15,083 bases of DNA from an uncultured Mucilaginibacter sp. (GCF_946479965.1 NZ_CAMLHX010000077.1:1-15083), one strand, 5' to 3'. Positions 1 to 6,678 are shown, counted from the stretch's first letter. The notes: generated by a model not told the origin, from the sequence alone. Numbers and translations are program-made.

Positions 1-327
1 TCTGTAGGTTATACAGAAAAAGCTGCTAAAGAGGCTGGTTACGAAATTAAAGTAGGCAAGTTCCCTTTCTCAGCATCGGGTAAAGCAAGTGCCGGTGGTG
101 TTAAGGATGGTTTTGTAAAACTGATATTTGATGCCAAATACGGCGAGTTTTTAGGTGCCCACATGTTAGGCGCTAACGTAACCGAAATGATTGCAGAGGT
201 AGTTGCCGCACGTAAGCTGGAAACTACCGGACATGAAATGATAAAAACCGTACATCCGCACCCAACCATGAGCGAAGCCATTATGGAAGCGGCGGCGGAA
301 GCGTATGGAGAATGCATCCATTTGTAG
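1..327 (+). CDS. lpdA: Dihydrolipoyl dehydrogenase (E3), C-terminal part
   Basis: The reading frame is open from base 1 and ends at TAG 325-327, giving the last 108 residues; the 5' part lies outside the window. The fragment is the dimerisation domain of the E3 flavoprotein that reoxidises the lipoyl groups of 2-oxo acid dehydrogenase complexes with NAD+. Visible marks are the opening SVGYTEKAA segment, the FPFSASGKA stretch, GEFLGAHMLG and, near the end, HPHPTMSEA. The last contains the conserved His-Glu pair whose histidine serves as the acid/base catalyst for the active-site disulfide of the partner subunit. The FAD- and NAD-binding domains and the redox CxxxxC are not in view, so completeness cannot be judged. 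Other pyridine nucleotide-disulfide oxidoreductases share the fold, but HPHPT followed by SEA is typical of lipoamide dehydrogenase. Confidence 0.93.
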   Translation, partial: SVGYTEKAAKEAGYEIKVGKFPFSASGKASAGGVKDGFVKLIFDAKYGEFLGAHMLGANVTEMIAEVVAARKLETTGHEMIKTVHPHPTMSEAIMEAAAEAYGECIHL

Positions 328-333
328 TAGGTA

Positions 334-410
334 GTTCATAGATCATGGTTCATAGATCATAGTTTAATGGTTTATAGTTGATTTGGATCGGCAATAGATG
401 ATAGTTTATA
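334..410. repeat. Heptanucleotide repeat array, left flank
   Basis: Four consecutive 7-mers in register start at 334: GTTCATA, GATCATG, GTTCATA, GATCATA. Degenerate units follow (362-383), then a poorly matching stretch (384-396), then GATGATA (397-403) and GTTTATA (404-410). The unit consensus is roughly GWTCATR. The array fills nearly all the space between the lpd stop and the start of the four-helix-bundle gene. Bases 334-353 recur exactly, inverted, at 820-839 on the other side of that gene. Confidence 0.8.
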
Positions 411-419
411 GTAATTGAT

Positions 420-788
420 ATGGCATTTAGATTTGAGGATTTGCTGGTATGGCAAAAGGCTATGGATCTAAATGACCAGATTAATTCATTAACTAAATTA
501 TTTCCAAAAGATGAACTATTCATTTTAACGTCGCAAATCAAGCGGGCATCTGATTCAGTAGTTTTAAATATTGCAGAAGGTTCTACCGGACAAACAAAAC
601 CTGTTTTTAAACCCTTTCTTAACTACTCATTACGTTCGGCAATTGAAGTGGTCAGCTGCTTGATAATTGCAAACCGTCGTAATTACATAGCCGAAGACAT
701 TTTCCGTGAACTGTACACCGATCACGAAGTTTTAGTTAAAATGATCACGGCGTTAAGAAACTCAATACAGCCTACTAAACTACCATGA
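420..788 (+). CDS. Four-helix bundle protein, 23S rRNA intervening-sequence (S23/IVP) family
   Basis: This 122-residue protein fits the length of the family first found inside intervening sequences of 23S rRNA genes and related to the Avd accessory protein of diversity-generating retroelements. Family marks are the N-terminal FEDLLVWQKAMDL (5-17), the FPKDELFILTSQIKRAS segment (28-44), SVVLNIAEGS (46-55) and the later SLRSAIEV (70-77). Known members form pentameric four-helix bundles with a basic, nucleic-acid-binding surface; the cellular role of free-standing copies is not established. No reverse transcriptase, variable repeat or rRNA gene is nearby, so neither a retroelement nor an rRNA insert applies here. 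The gene lies between two inverted heptamer arrays, and its TGA stop falls inside the last unit of the right array, suggesting gene and repeats form one unit. The ATG at 420 fits the family start. Confidence 0.88.
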   Translation: MAFRFEDLLVWQKAMDLNDQINSLTKLFPKDELFILTSQIKRASDSVVLNIAEGSTGQTKPVFKPFLNYSLRSAIEVVSCLIIANRRNYIAEDIFRELYTDHEVLVKMITALRNSIQPTKLP

Positions 789-846
789 TCTATCAACTAT
801 GAACCAAGATCTATCCACCATGAACCATGATCTATGAACCATGAAC
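784..846. repeat. Heptanucleotide repeat array, right flank, inverted relative to the left one
   Basis: Read on the minus strand from 846 to 784 there are nine 7-mers in unbroken register: GTTCATG, GTTCATA, GATCATG, GTTCATG, GTGGATA, GATCTTG, GTTCATA, GTTGATA, GATCATG. The array overlaps the stop codon (786-788) of the four-helix-bundle gene and the first two codons of the metallo-hydrolase gene at 841. Bases 820-839 are the exact reverse complement of 334-353, so a transcript of the locus could pair its ends. Confidence 0.87.
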
Positions 847-1680
847 CTCTTTACAATTGATACCGGTTTTTTCAAATTAGACGGCGGCGCCATGTTTGGC
901 GTTGTTCCTAAAACTATATGGAGCAAAACCAACCCGGCCGACGAGAATAATTTGTGCACCTGGGCGATGCGCTGCCTGTTGATACAGGACGGTAACAGGT
1001 TGATTTTGGTTGATGCGGGGATGGGCAATAAGCAAAGCGAAAAGTTTTTTAGCTATTACTATCCGCATGGTACGGCAACTTTGGATAGCTCATTAGCTGC
1101 TCACGGTTTTCATCGTAATGATATAACCGATGTCTTTCTAACCCACCTGCATTTTGACCACGTAGGCGGAGCGGTTGAGCGTAATGGCGAGACCTTAGTA
1201 CCCACTTTCAAAAACGCAACTTACTGGAGTAACGCAAAGCATTGGGACTGGGCAATAAACCCTAACGAGCGTGAAAAAGCATCTTTCTTAAAAGAAAATA
1301 TATTGCCGATACAGGAAAGCGGTCAGCTGCAATTTATTGAGGATATTGACGGGATTGCGTTTACAAACAATATAAGTATCCGTTTTATTTACGGGCATAC
1401 CGAGGCACAGATGCTGCCACTGATTGATTATAAGGGTAAAAAGGTTTTATATATGGCTGATCTGTTGCCGTCTGTCGGCCATATCCCTTTACCTTATATA
1501 ATGGGTTATGATATGTCGCCGTTAAAGACATTGCAAGAAAAGAAAAGTATTTTAAACGAAGCTGTTGCCAACAATTACATTTTGTATTTTGAGCATGATT
1601 CGGTAAACGAGTGCTGCACTTTGAAAAATACCGAAAAAGGCATACGTTTGGGTGACGTTTTAAGGCTGAGTGATGTATAA
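841..1680 (+). CDS. MBL-fold (metallo-beta-lactamase) hydrolase
   Basis: A complete 279-residue metallo-hydrolase. The zinc ligands are all visible: THLHFDH gives His102, His104, Asp106 and His107; GHTEAQ gives His186; MADLLP gives Asp207; and FEHD gives His252. The spacing of the last three (21 and 45 residues) is like that of the lactonase/methyl-parathion-hydrolase branch rather than true beta-lactamases, so hydrolysis of a lactone or ester is conceivable, but the substrate cannot be read from the sequence. No signal peptide is seen, so it should be cytoplasmic. A TGA lies in frame two codons before ATG 841, which fixes the start. This ATG and the next codon are the last bases of the heptamer array, so the native upstream region may have been replaced by repeats. 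No ribosome binding site is evident. Confidence 0.87.
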   Translation: MNLFTIDTGFFKLDGGAMFGVVPKTIWSKTNPADENNLCTWAMRCLLIQDGNRLILVDAGMGNKQSEKFFSYYYPHGTATLDSSLAAHGFHRNDITDVFLTHLHFDHVGGAVERNGETLVPTFKNATYWSNAKHWDWAINPNEREKASFLKENILPIQESGQLQFIEDIDGIAFTNNISIRFIYGHTEAQMLPLIDYKGKKVLYMADLLPSVGHIPLPYIMGYDMSPLKTLQEKKSILNEAVANNYILYFEHDSVNECCTLKNTEKGIRLGDVLRLSDV

Positions 1681-1768
1681 TTTACACCACAAAAATCATG
1701 CAATTATCACCTGAAAATGAATATAATGTAATATTTTATTTAGTTCAAAATATCGTCGAAACTTTTCA

Positions 1769-1776
1769 TACCTTTG
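1769..1776 (+). promoter_or_regulatory. -7 promoter box (TACCTTTG) for the sigma factor gene
   Basis: TACCTTTG is an exact match to the Bacteroidota -7 consensus TAnnTTTG and lies 41 bases before the rpoD start codon. No convincing -33 TTG box is seen at the usual distance; the region around 1739-1749 is only AT-rich. Transcription would start about seven bases downstream, giving a leader of roughly 35 bases. Confidence 0.6.
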
Positions 1777-1817
1777 CACGTTCAATTCTAAATAAAAAGA
1801 ATAGAGGTTTATAATAA

Positions 1818-2678
1818 ATGAGACAACTCAAAATAACCCAATCCATTACCAATCGTGAATCGCAGTCGCTTGACAAATACCTGCACGAAATTGGTAAAGT
1901 TGACCTGATAACTGCCGAAGAAGAAGTAATTTTAGCACAAAAGATAAGGGAGGGCGACCAGGCTGCGCTTGAGCGTTTAACCAAAACCAACCTGCGTTTT
2001 GTGGTATCAGTAGCAAAACAATACCAAAACCAGGGACTTACCTTAGGCGACCTTATTAACGAAGGCAACCTGGGATTGATAAAAGCTGCAAAACGCTTTG
2101 ACGAAACCAAAGGTTTCAAATTCATTTCGTACGCTGTTTGGTGGATCCGCCAATCAATTTTGCAGGCCATTGCCGAGCAATCACGTATCGTTCGTCTACC
2201 ATTGAACCAGGTAGGTTCATTAAGCAAAATAAGCAAGGCTTTCTCTAAATTAGAGCAGGAATATGAGCGCGAGCCGTCTCCGGAAGAACTGGCTGACATG
2301 CTGGAGACTACTGTTGATAAGATCTCTGACACGCTGAGCAACTCAGGCCGTCACGTATCAATGGATGCGCCGTTTGTACAGGGTGAAGAAAATACATTGT
2401 TAGATGTATTGGAAAACGCTGAACCGAATACAGACTCTATCCTGATCAACGAATCATTATCAGAAGAAATAAAACGTTCACTTTCAACTTTAACAGAGCG
2501 CGAACGCGAAATAATAGTATTGTTCTTTGGTTTAGGTACAAACCATCCGCTGTCTCTTGAAGAGATCGGCGAGAAATTTAACCTTACCCGCGAGCGTGTA
2601 CGCCAGATAAAAGACAAAGCGTTACAACGCTTACGCCATACTTCAAGAAGCAAAATCCTGAAATCATACTTAGGATAG
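1818..2678 (+). CDS. rpoD: Primary RNA polymerase sigma factor (sigma-A/RpoD of Bacteroidota type)
   Basis: A 286-residue group-1-like sigma factor that directs RNA polymerase to housekeeping promoters. Region 1.2 starts near residue 17 ([15 protein letters not shown]). Region 2 contains [26 protein letters not shown] and the -7-recognition helix with [13 protein letters not shown]. Region 3 holds REPSPEELA. Region 4 has [14 protein letters not shown] and the DNA-binding helix [14 protein letters not shown] that reads the -33 box. Region 1.1 is absent, as usual for the Bacteroidota primary sigma factor, which is much shorter than E. coli sigma-70. TAA in frame directly before ATG 1818 fixes the start. 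The gene appears monocistronic, with its own -7 box and a terminator 25 bases after the stop. An alternative group-2 sigma factor is possible but less likely given full conservation of regions 2 and 4. Confidence 0.96.
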   Translation: MRQLKITQSITNRESQSLDKYLHEIGKVDLITAEEEVILAQKIREGDQAALERLTKTNLRFVVSVAKQYQNQGLTLGDLINEGNLGLIKAAKRFDETKGFKFISYAVWWIRQSILQAIAEQSRIVRLPLNQVGSLSKISKAFSKLEQEYEREPSPEELADMLETTVDKISDTLSNSGRHVSMDAPFVQGEENTLLDVLENAEPNTDSILINESLSEEIKRSLSTLTEREREIIVLFFGLGTNHPLSLEEIGEKFNLTRERVRQIKDKALQRLRHTSRSKILKSYLG

Positions 2679-2703
2679 TTTTTCTTAGAGACAAGAATAA
2701 AGA

Positions 2704-2732
2704 GCCGCTCCGATAACCGGGGCGGCTTTTTT
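2704..2732 (+). terminator. Rho-independent terminator after rpoD
   Basis: An 8-bp stem, GCCGCTCC (2704-2711) with GGGGCGGC (2719-2726) and one G-T wobble, has a 7-base loop and is followed by six T residues (2727-2732). It starts 25 bases after the rpoD stop codon and separates that gene from the downstream ABC cluster. Confidence 0.9.
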
Positions 2733-2777
2733 ATTTATCGCTTTTATTGCCTGCCTTACAATAAACGGCAAGTTTAT

Positions 2778-3131
2778 ATGTTTATAGACTTTATCACGCT
2801 TTACTTGAACCGTTTACTAAAGTTAACTTTCCAGTATTACCGGCTATTGCTAACCTACAATGTGGTGTTTACACTGCTTGTTGCAGTAATGGCATTCCCG
2901 GCATCTATTTCAAGCGCAATAGGTTTTTTCTTTTCAAAATTCATCGGTTACTTATCGGCAGCAAGCCTGCAATATTTCCTGGCTCCCAAAACCTTATTTT
3001 ATTATAGGAACGCCGGGTTTAGCGCCAAACGCATCATGATTACCGCGTTTGTAATGGAAACTGTTTGCTGCATATTAATTCTCATCCTTATTAACCTTGC
3101 CTCAAATGCAATCACATATATTAAAAGTTGA
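2778..3131 (+). CDS. Small membrane protein, putative partner of the ABC ATPase
   Basis: A 117-residue hydrophobic protein, not recognised as a named family. Likely membrane segments lie at about 24-43, 46-66 and 88-109. The loop between the second and third contains LAPKTLFYYRNAGFSAKR, aromatic and basic, and resembles a short cytosolic loop that could contact an ATPase. The 3' end overlaps the ABC ATPase gene by 26 bases in another frame, which implies coordinated translation and supports a role as the membrane part of the same complex. If so, the permease unit is much smaller than the usual six-helix ABC domain and would have to oligomerise or work with another protein. ATG 2778 is the first start after the rpoD terminator. 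The functional link is inferred from overlap only. Confidence 0.72.
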   Translation: MFIDFITLYLNRLLKLTFQYYRLLLTYNVVFTLLVAVMAFPASISSAIGFFFSKFIGYLSAASLQYFLAPKTLFYYRNAGFSAKRIMITAFVMETVCCILILILINLASNAITYIKS

Positions 3132-3768
3132 CAGCGTGCAGCTGGAGTTTGACGGTCGTAAAATATTGCAGGACGTTTATTTGAGCTGCCAACAGGGCGA
3201 GGTAATAGGTCTGCTGGGACGCAACGGATCCGGCAAATCATCATTATTGAAGATCATCTTCGGCAGCTTAAAGCCATCTTATAAATATGTTAGCATTAAC
3301 GACGAATACATTCAAAAAGGTTATCTCAATAACAGGATAGCCTACCTGCCACAGCATAGCTATCTACCTACTAGCTTAAAGATAAGCACCCTGGCTCCCA
3401 TGTTGGTTGATCCCTACTATTGGGATGAGTTTACAGAGTTACCGATTTATAAAAGTCATTATCAGAAAACGACTAATGAGTTGTCAGGCGGCGAGCTAAG
3501 GAAGCTGGAAACGATGTTGGTTATGTACAACAAGGCAGATTTTATATTGTTGGATGAACCTTTCACACACATCTCCCCCATCCAAACCGAAGAGTTTAAG
3601 CCGATTTTAAAGCGTTGCGTTCAGCGGAAGGGGATTATTATTACAGATCATCAGTATTACAACGTGTTGGATGTAAGCGACCGCATCATCCTTTTAAGCA
3701 ACGGAAGCACCAAACATATAAAGCATATTGACGAATTAGCTACTTATGGCTACATTAGTGGTACATAA
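3106..3768 (+). CDS. ABC transporter ATP-binding protein
   Basis: A 220-residue ATPase with a full set of ABC motifs: Walker A GRNGSGKSS (38-46), Q-loop LPQHSY with Gln83, signature LSGGE (126-130), Walker B FILLDEP (146-152) and the H-loop histidine at 182 in ITDHQYY. It has no membrane segments and should act as a homodimer on the inner face of the membrane. The ATG at 3106 is chosen over an in-frame TTG at 3097 because family proteins begin just before the first strand (ILKVDSVQLEF). The gene starts inside the end of the small membrane protein gene and is followed after 12 bases by the PhzF-family gene, so the three may be one transcript. Transport direction and substrate are not deducible. 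The helical subdomain between Q-loop and signature is short. Confidence 0.93.
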   Translation: MQSHILKVDSVQLEFDGRKILQDVYLSCQQGEVIGLLGRNGSGKSSLLKIIFGSLKPSYKYVSINDEYIQKGYLNNRIAYLPQHSYLPTSLKISTLAPMLVDPYYWDEFTELPIYKSHYQKTTNELSGGELRKLETMLVMYNKADFILLDEPFTHISPIQTEEFKPILKRCVQRKGIIITDHQYYNVLDVSDRIILLSNGSTKHIKHIDELATYGYISGT

Positions 3769-3780
3769 GCTCAAATCATT

Positions 3781-4569
3781 ATGACAATCCCCATTTACCA
3801 GGCCGATGCTTTTACCGATAAACTGTTTGGCGGAAACCCTGCTGCAATTTGTCCGCTAACCGAATGGCTGCCTGATGATACCATGCAGCAAATTGCCAAA
3901 GAGAACAATTTAGCAGAGACAGCTTTCTTTGTAAGGAACGAAAATGGTTACCTGCTGCGCTGGTTTACGCCGGAGTATGAAATTGATCTATGCGGGCATG
4001 CCACCTTAGCTTCGGCCCATATATTATTTACCGAGCTGGCTTACGGAGGCGATACCATACATTTTGATACCGTTAAAGCCGGAACGCTCACCGTAAAACG
4101 CGATGGCGATAAATACACGATGGACTTTCCATCGCGGCCGCCCATACCTATTGAAACACCAAATGGCTTGATAGAGGCTTTAGGCGGCGCAGAGCCTACA
4201 GCTATTTTACGTTCAAGGGATTATTTTGTGGTTTATGATACAGAGGAAGAGATAACCGAGCTATCACCTGATATGTTCGCGCTGTCAAAAATGGATACGG
4301 TGGGTATAATTGTTACCGCACCAGGTAAAAATTCAGATTTCGTTTCGCGGTTTTTTGCACCGGGTGCCGGCATACCCGAAGATCCGGTTACCGGCTCGGC
4401 GCATTGCAACCTTATTCCCTACTGGGCCAAAATATTTGGCAAGGATAAACTTCACGCCTACCAGTTATCGGCCCGTAAAGGTGAGCTTTGGTGCGAACTA
4501 AAAGGCGACCGTGTGTTAATGAGCGGTAAAGCAGTTACGTATTTGAAGGGGGAGATAGTAGTTAACTAA
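3781..4569 (+). CDS. PhzF family isomerase/epimerase
   Basis: A 262-residue protein of the PhzF family, which has a two-domain diaminopimelate-epimerase-like fold. The N-terminal AFTDKLFGGNPAAIC (10-24) and LAETAFF with Glu46, the position of the catalytic acid in PhzF, are present. So are DLCGHATLASAH (69-80) in the first domain and FFAPGAGIPEDPVTGSAH (191-208) in the second. The usual cysteine pair of diaminopimelate epimerase is not in its place, consistent with PhzF-type acid/base isomerisation. No phenazine genes are nearby, so phenazine synthesis is unlikely; most members are of unknown substrate. The start ATG lies 12 bases after the ABC ATPase stop, suggesting co-transcription, though a functional connection is not obvious. 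The gene ends three bases from the convergent pseudouridine synthase gene. Confidence 0.9.
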   Translation: MTIPIYQADAFTDKLFGGNPAAICPLTEWLPDDTMQQIAKENNLAETAFFVRNENGYLLRWFTPEYEIDLCGHATLASAHILFTELAYGGDTIHFDTVKAGTLTVKRDGDKYTMDFPSRPPIPIETPNGLIEALGGAEPTAILRSRDYFVVYDTEEEITELSPDMFALSKMDTVGIIVTAPGKNSDFVSRFFAPGAGIPEDPVTGSAHCNLIPYWAKIFGKDKLHAYQLSARKGELWCELKGDRVLMSGKAVTYLKGEIVVN

Positions 4570-4572
4570 TCG

Positions 4573-5298
4573 CTAACTATCAAACTTCTCCAACAACTTT
4601 AACAGCGTTTCAAAATCCTTGGGATATGGGGCATGTACGGTTACGTCTGTGCCATCCAATACCTTAAAGGTAACCTGATAGGCGTGCAGGGCAAAACGCT
4701 TCATAATGGGCAGTTCTTCCTGCTCCTTGCCTAAATGATATTTACGCTTAATGGCAGATAGAAAAACCGGCTTGCCTTTATACATTTCATCCCCGGCAAT
4801 TGATGCACGCTGGGTGGCTAAATGGATCCTGATCTGGTGCATACGACCGGTAACAGGGCGGCACTCAACCAAAGTATAGTGTTTAAAAAATTTCAACGAC
4901 TGAAACCAGGTTTCGGCACGTTTACCTTCTTGCCTGCTAATGGTTACGTTGCCTTTGCCAACATTAAGTATGGGTAGATCAACCAGCAGTTTTTCAAAAA
5001 CATGAGTGCCATCAATAACAGCATGATAAACCTTATTAACCTGGCGTTTTTCAAACTGCATGGATACATGGCGATACGCTTCAGGGTTTTTAGCAATAAT
5101 CAACGATCCGGAAGTTTCCTTATCCAAACGGTGGCAGATCTGCGCATCGTCTGAGTAAGCTTTTGCCATGCGTAAAATGCTGATATCGCTGCTGCCCTCT
5201 CCCCGCTCATCCAGCGAACTGATAAACGCCGGCTTGTTTATCACTATCAAATCATCATCCTCAAACAATATCAGGTCGGCAAACTTGGGTATCTTCAT
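4573..5298 (-). CDS. RluA-family RNA pseudouridine synthase
   Basis: A 241-residue enzyme that isomerises uridine to pseudouridine in rRNA or tRNA. The catalytic motif HRLDKETSG (56-64) carries the essential Asp59. The VDLPI stretch (106-110) and RPVTGRMHQIRIHLA (147-161) are the other RluA-family signatures. There is no N-terminal S4 domain; the protein begins directly with the catalytic core (ILFEDDDLIVINKPA), as in the shorter RluA/TruC-like members. The target site cannot be assigned from sequence alone. The ATG at 5298 gives the expected start, and an upstream -7-like box supports independent transcription. No terminator separates it from the convergent PhzF gene. Confidence 0.93.
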   Translation of the reverse strand: MKIPKFADLILFEDDDLIVINKPAFISSLDERGEGSSDISILRMAKAYSDDAQICHRLDKETSGSLIIAKNPEAYRHVSMQFEKRQVNKVYHAVIDGTHVFEKLLVDLPILNVGKGNVTISRQEGKRAETWFQSLKFFKHYTLVECRPVTGRMHQIRIHLATQRASIAGDEMYKGKPVFLSAIKRKYHLGKEQEELPIMKRFALHAYQVTFKVLDGTDVTVHAPYPKDFETLLKLLEKFDS

Positions 5299-5315
5299 GC
5301 TTTTATATTAGCCGG

Positions 5316-5323
5316 CAAAAATA
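5316..5323 (-). promoter_or_regulatory. -7 promoter box (TATTTTTG) for the pseudouridine synthase gene
   Basis: On the minus strand these bases read TATTTTTG, an exact match to TAnnTTTG, 17 bases upstream of the start codon. Transcription would begin only about ten bases before ATG. No clear -33 TTG box is present at the proper spacing. Confidence 0.45.
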
Positions 5324-5452
5324 CGGTTATTAATTTAAATTCTTTTTAGTGTAGTTGCTTCCCCCAGCCATCTGTTTTTATCCCCCAAAAACAAAACTCA
5401 ATTTCTGTTGGTTATAATATTGAAAAACAATTATCTATCTATCAATAAAAAC

Positions 5453-5920
5453 ATGAGCTATAAAAAAACCGAACCTGAAGAAAAGGGATTTTTTGAGAAG
5501 GTTAAAGAAACAATTGAAGAACTTTGGGAAGGCACCAAAGATAAAGCGGAAGACGTAGCAGACGTTGCCGAAGAAAAATTTGACGACCTTAAAAAGGCTG
5601 TTGCGCCAAAGAAAAGAGCCGCGGCACGTAAAGTTACCACCGCAAAGGCATCAGTAAAAAAAGAAGCAAATAATGTTGCTTCAAAAACTAAAACCGCTGT
5701 TAAAGAAACTAAAGCAAAGGTTGCTGATGTTAAAGCAAAGGCCGAAGACAAGGCTAAAACCATTACAACAAAGGCCAAAGCAGCCGTTGCTGATGTGAAA
5801 AAGCAAGCTGACACCAAAGCAAAGGCTATCACTACAAAGGCAAAGTCTGACACCGCGCCTGCGAAGGCTAAAACCGGCACTGCAAAAAAGACTGCCGCTA
5901 AGCGCAAACCTATATTGTAA
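5453..5920 (+). CDS. Ala/Lys-rich histone H1-like or LEA-like protein
   Basis: A 155-residue low-complexity protein without cysteine. Residues 1-50 are acidic and predicted helical (EEKGFFEKVKETIEELWEG, then DVADVAEEKFDDLKKAV). Residues 51-155 are strongly basic and built from Ala, Lys, Thr and Val. A clear 22-residue tandem repeat occurs at 90-111 and 112-133, both beginning VADVK and ending with a TITTKAKAA- or AITTKAKSD-like segment. This 2 x 11 periodicity is known from LEA proteins and apolipoprotein-like amphipathic helices, while the Lys/Ala-rich tail ending TAKKTAAKRKPIL recalls bacterial histone-H1-like proteins. Either nucleic-acid binding or stress-related membrane/protein protection is possible; neither is proven. 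The start is ATG 5453, giving MSYKKTEPEEKG; an in-frame TTG at 5408 would add an unlikely AT-rich extension. It converges on the response regulator gene across a shared terminator. Confidence 0.75.
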   Translation: MSYKKTEPEEKGFFEKVKETIEELWEGTKDKAEDVADVAEEKFDDLKKAVAPKKRAAARKVTTAKASVKKEANNVASKTKTAVKETKAKVADVKAKAEDKAKTITTKAKAAVADVKKQADTKAKAITTKAKSDTAPAKAKTGTAKKTAAKRKPIL

Positions 5921-5933
5921 AACAAGTCTAAAT

Positions 5934-5974
5934 AAACAAAAAGGCCTCCCGAATTATCAGGAGGCCTTTTGTTT
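5934..5974. terminator. Bidirectional terminator between the Ala/Lys-rich gene and the response regulator gene
   Basis: A 7-bp perfect GC-rich stem, GGCCTCC (5943-5949) with GGAGGCC (5960-5966), has a 10-base loop. It is flanked by AAACAAAAA on the left and TTTTGTTT on the right, so it gives a T-tract in both directions. The right flank overlaps the stop codon of the response regulator (5973-5975). Confidence 0.9.
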
Positions 5975-6662
5975 ATGCTTCAAATTTGTATCCTACACCT
6001 TTTACAGTGGCAACCACATCGTCGCCAAGTTTCTCTCTCAGTTTCCTGATGTGTACATCTATGGTACGGTTAGTTACCACTACCGAGTCTTCCCATATAT
6101 TTTTAAGGATCACCTCGCGTGTATAAACTTTGCCGGGTTTTGATGCCAGCAGGTAAAGTAGTTCAAATTCCTTTTTCGCCAGTACCACTTTAGCGCCGTC
6201 CTTAAAAACAAGATAAGCTTCACGGTCTATAACCAGTCCGCCAATTTCCAGTTTATTATCTGCCACATCTTCTGTAGGCGCGTTGCGACGTAAAATGGCG
6301 TTTATACGGCTTACTAATGCGCGTGGCTTAATGGGCTTGGCGATGTAATCATCTGCACCAACATTAAAACCCGCTATCTCTGAGTACTCTTCGCTGCGGG
6401 CGGTTAAAAACACCATAAAGGTATTTTTAAACTCGGGCATGGTGCGCATAATACGGCAGGCTTCAATACCATCCATTTTAGGCATCATAATATCAAGCAC
6501 GATGAGATCGGGTAGCGAACGCTTGGCTTCGGCAACGGCTTCCTGGCCATTATGCGCCAGGTAAACCTGGTAGCCTTCCTTCTTCAGATTGTATTCAATA
6601 AGCTCTAATATATCAGGCTCGTCATCAACAATAAGTATCTTCTGTTTGGTAGTGTTGCTCAT
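5973..6662 (-). CDS. OmpR/PhoB-family response regulator
   Basis: A 229-residue two-domain regulator. The receiver domain (about 8-122) has the acidic pair Asp13-Asp14, phospho-acceptor Asp57 in VLDIMMP, Thr87 in LTAR and Lys109 in DDYIAKPIKP. The C-terminal winged-helix domain (about 135-229) has KEFELLYLLASKPGKV, TREVILKNIW, the recognition helix TNRTIDVHIRKLREKLG and the final VKGVGYKFEA wing. It should bind DNA as a phosphorylated dimer. No histidine kinase gene is adjacent, so its partner is elsewhere. The protein most resembles PhoB/PhoP-type regulators, but phosphate control is inferred. The ATG at 6662 is chosen over an in-frame TTG at 6668. The upstream gap contains three TTAACA-like boxes with an 11-bp period, suggesting autoregulation. 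Its stop codon lies in the arm of the shared terminator. Confidence 0.93.
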   Translation of the reverse strand: MSNTTKQKILIVDDEPDILELIEYNLKKEGYQVYLAHNGQEAVAEAKRSLPDLIVLDIMMPKMDGIEACRIMRTMPEFKNTFMVFLTARSEEYSEIAGFNVGADDYIAKPIKPRALVSRINAILRRNAPTEDVADNKLEIGGLVIDREAYLVFKDGAKVVLAKKEFELLYLLASKPGKVYTREVILKNIWEDSVVVTNRTIDVHIRKLREKLGDDVVATVKGVGYKFEA

Positions 6663-6678
6663 TAACAATTTTTTTGAG

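Noticed and set aside
420..788. Avd gene of a diversity-generating retroelement
   Set aside because: No reverse transcriptase, template repeat or variable repeat exists within the window; the sequence fits the free-standing IVP group better.
334..846. Possible CRISPR-like array because of short repeats
   Set aside because: The units are contiguous 7-mers without spacers, in opposite orientation on the two sides of a gene, and no cas gene is present.
780..1068. Minus-strand open frames over the start of the metallo-hydrolase gene
   Set aside because: They read through the heptamer array and antisense to conserved MBL sequence; the repeated MVHRSWF-like peptide is just translated repeat.
1766..2341. 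Minus-strand 191-codon open frame
   Set aside because: It lies entirely opposite the conserved sigma factor gene and its 5' region; the composition is serine- and arginine-rich without domain marks.
2746..2772. TTGCC and GGCAA inverted repeat upstream of the small membrane protein gene
   Set aside because: Only 5-bp arms about 15 bases apart; this is expected by chance.
3097..3105. TTG start for the ABC ATPase
   Set aside because: An ATG nine bases later fits the normal N-terminus, and TTG would be an unusual choice.
5458..5925. Minus-strand 155-codon open frame rich in Ala, Val and Phe
   Set aside because: It is the antisense shadow of the Ala/Lys-rich gene; lysine codons read backward give Phe/Leu, and it lacks any family feature.
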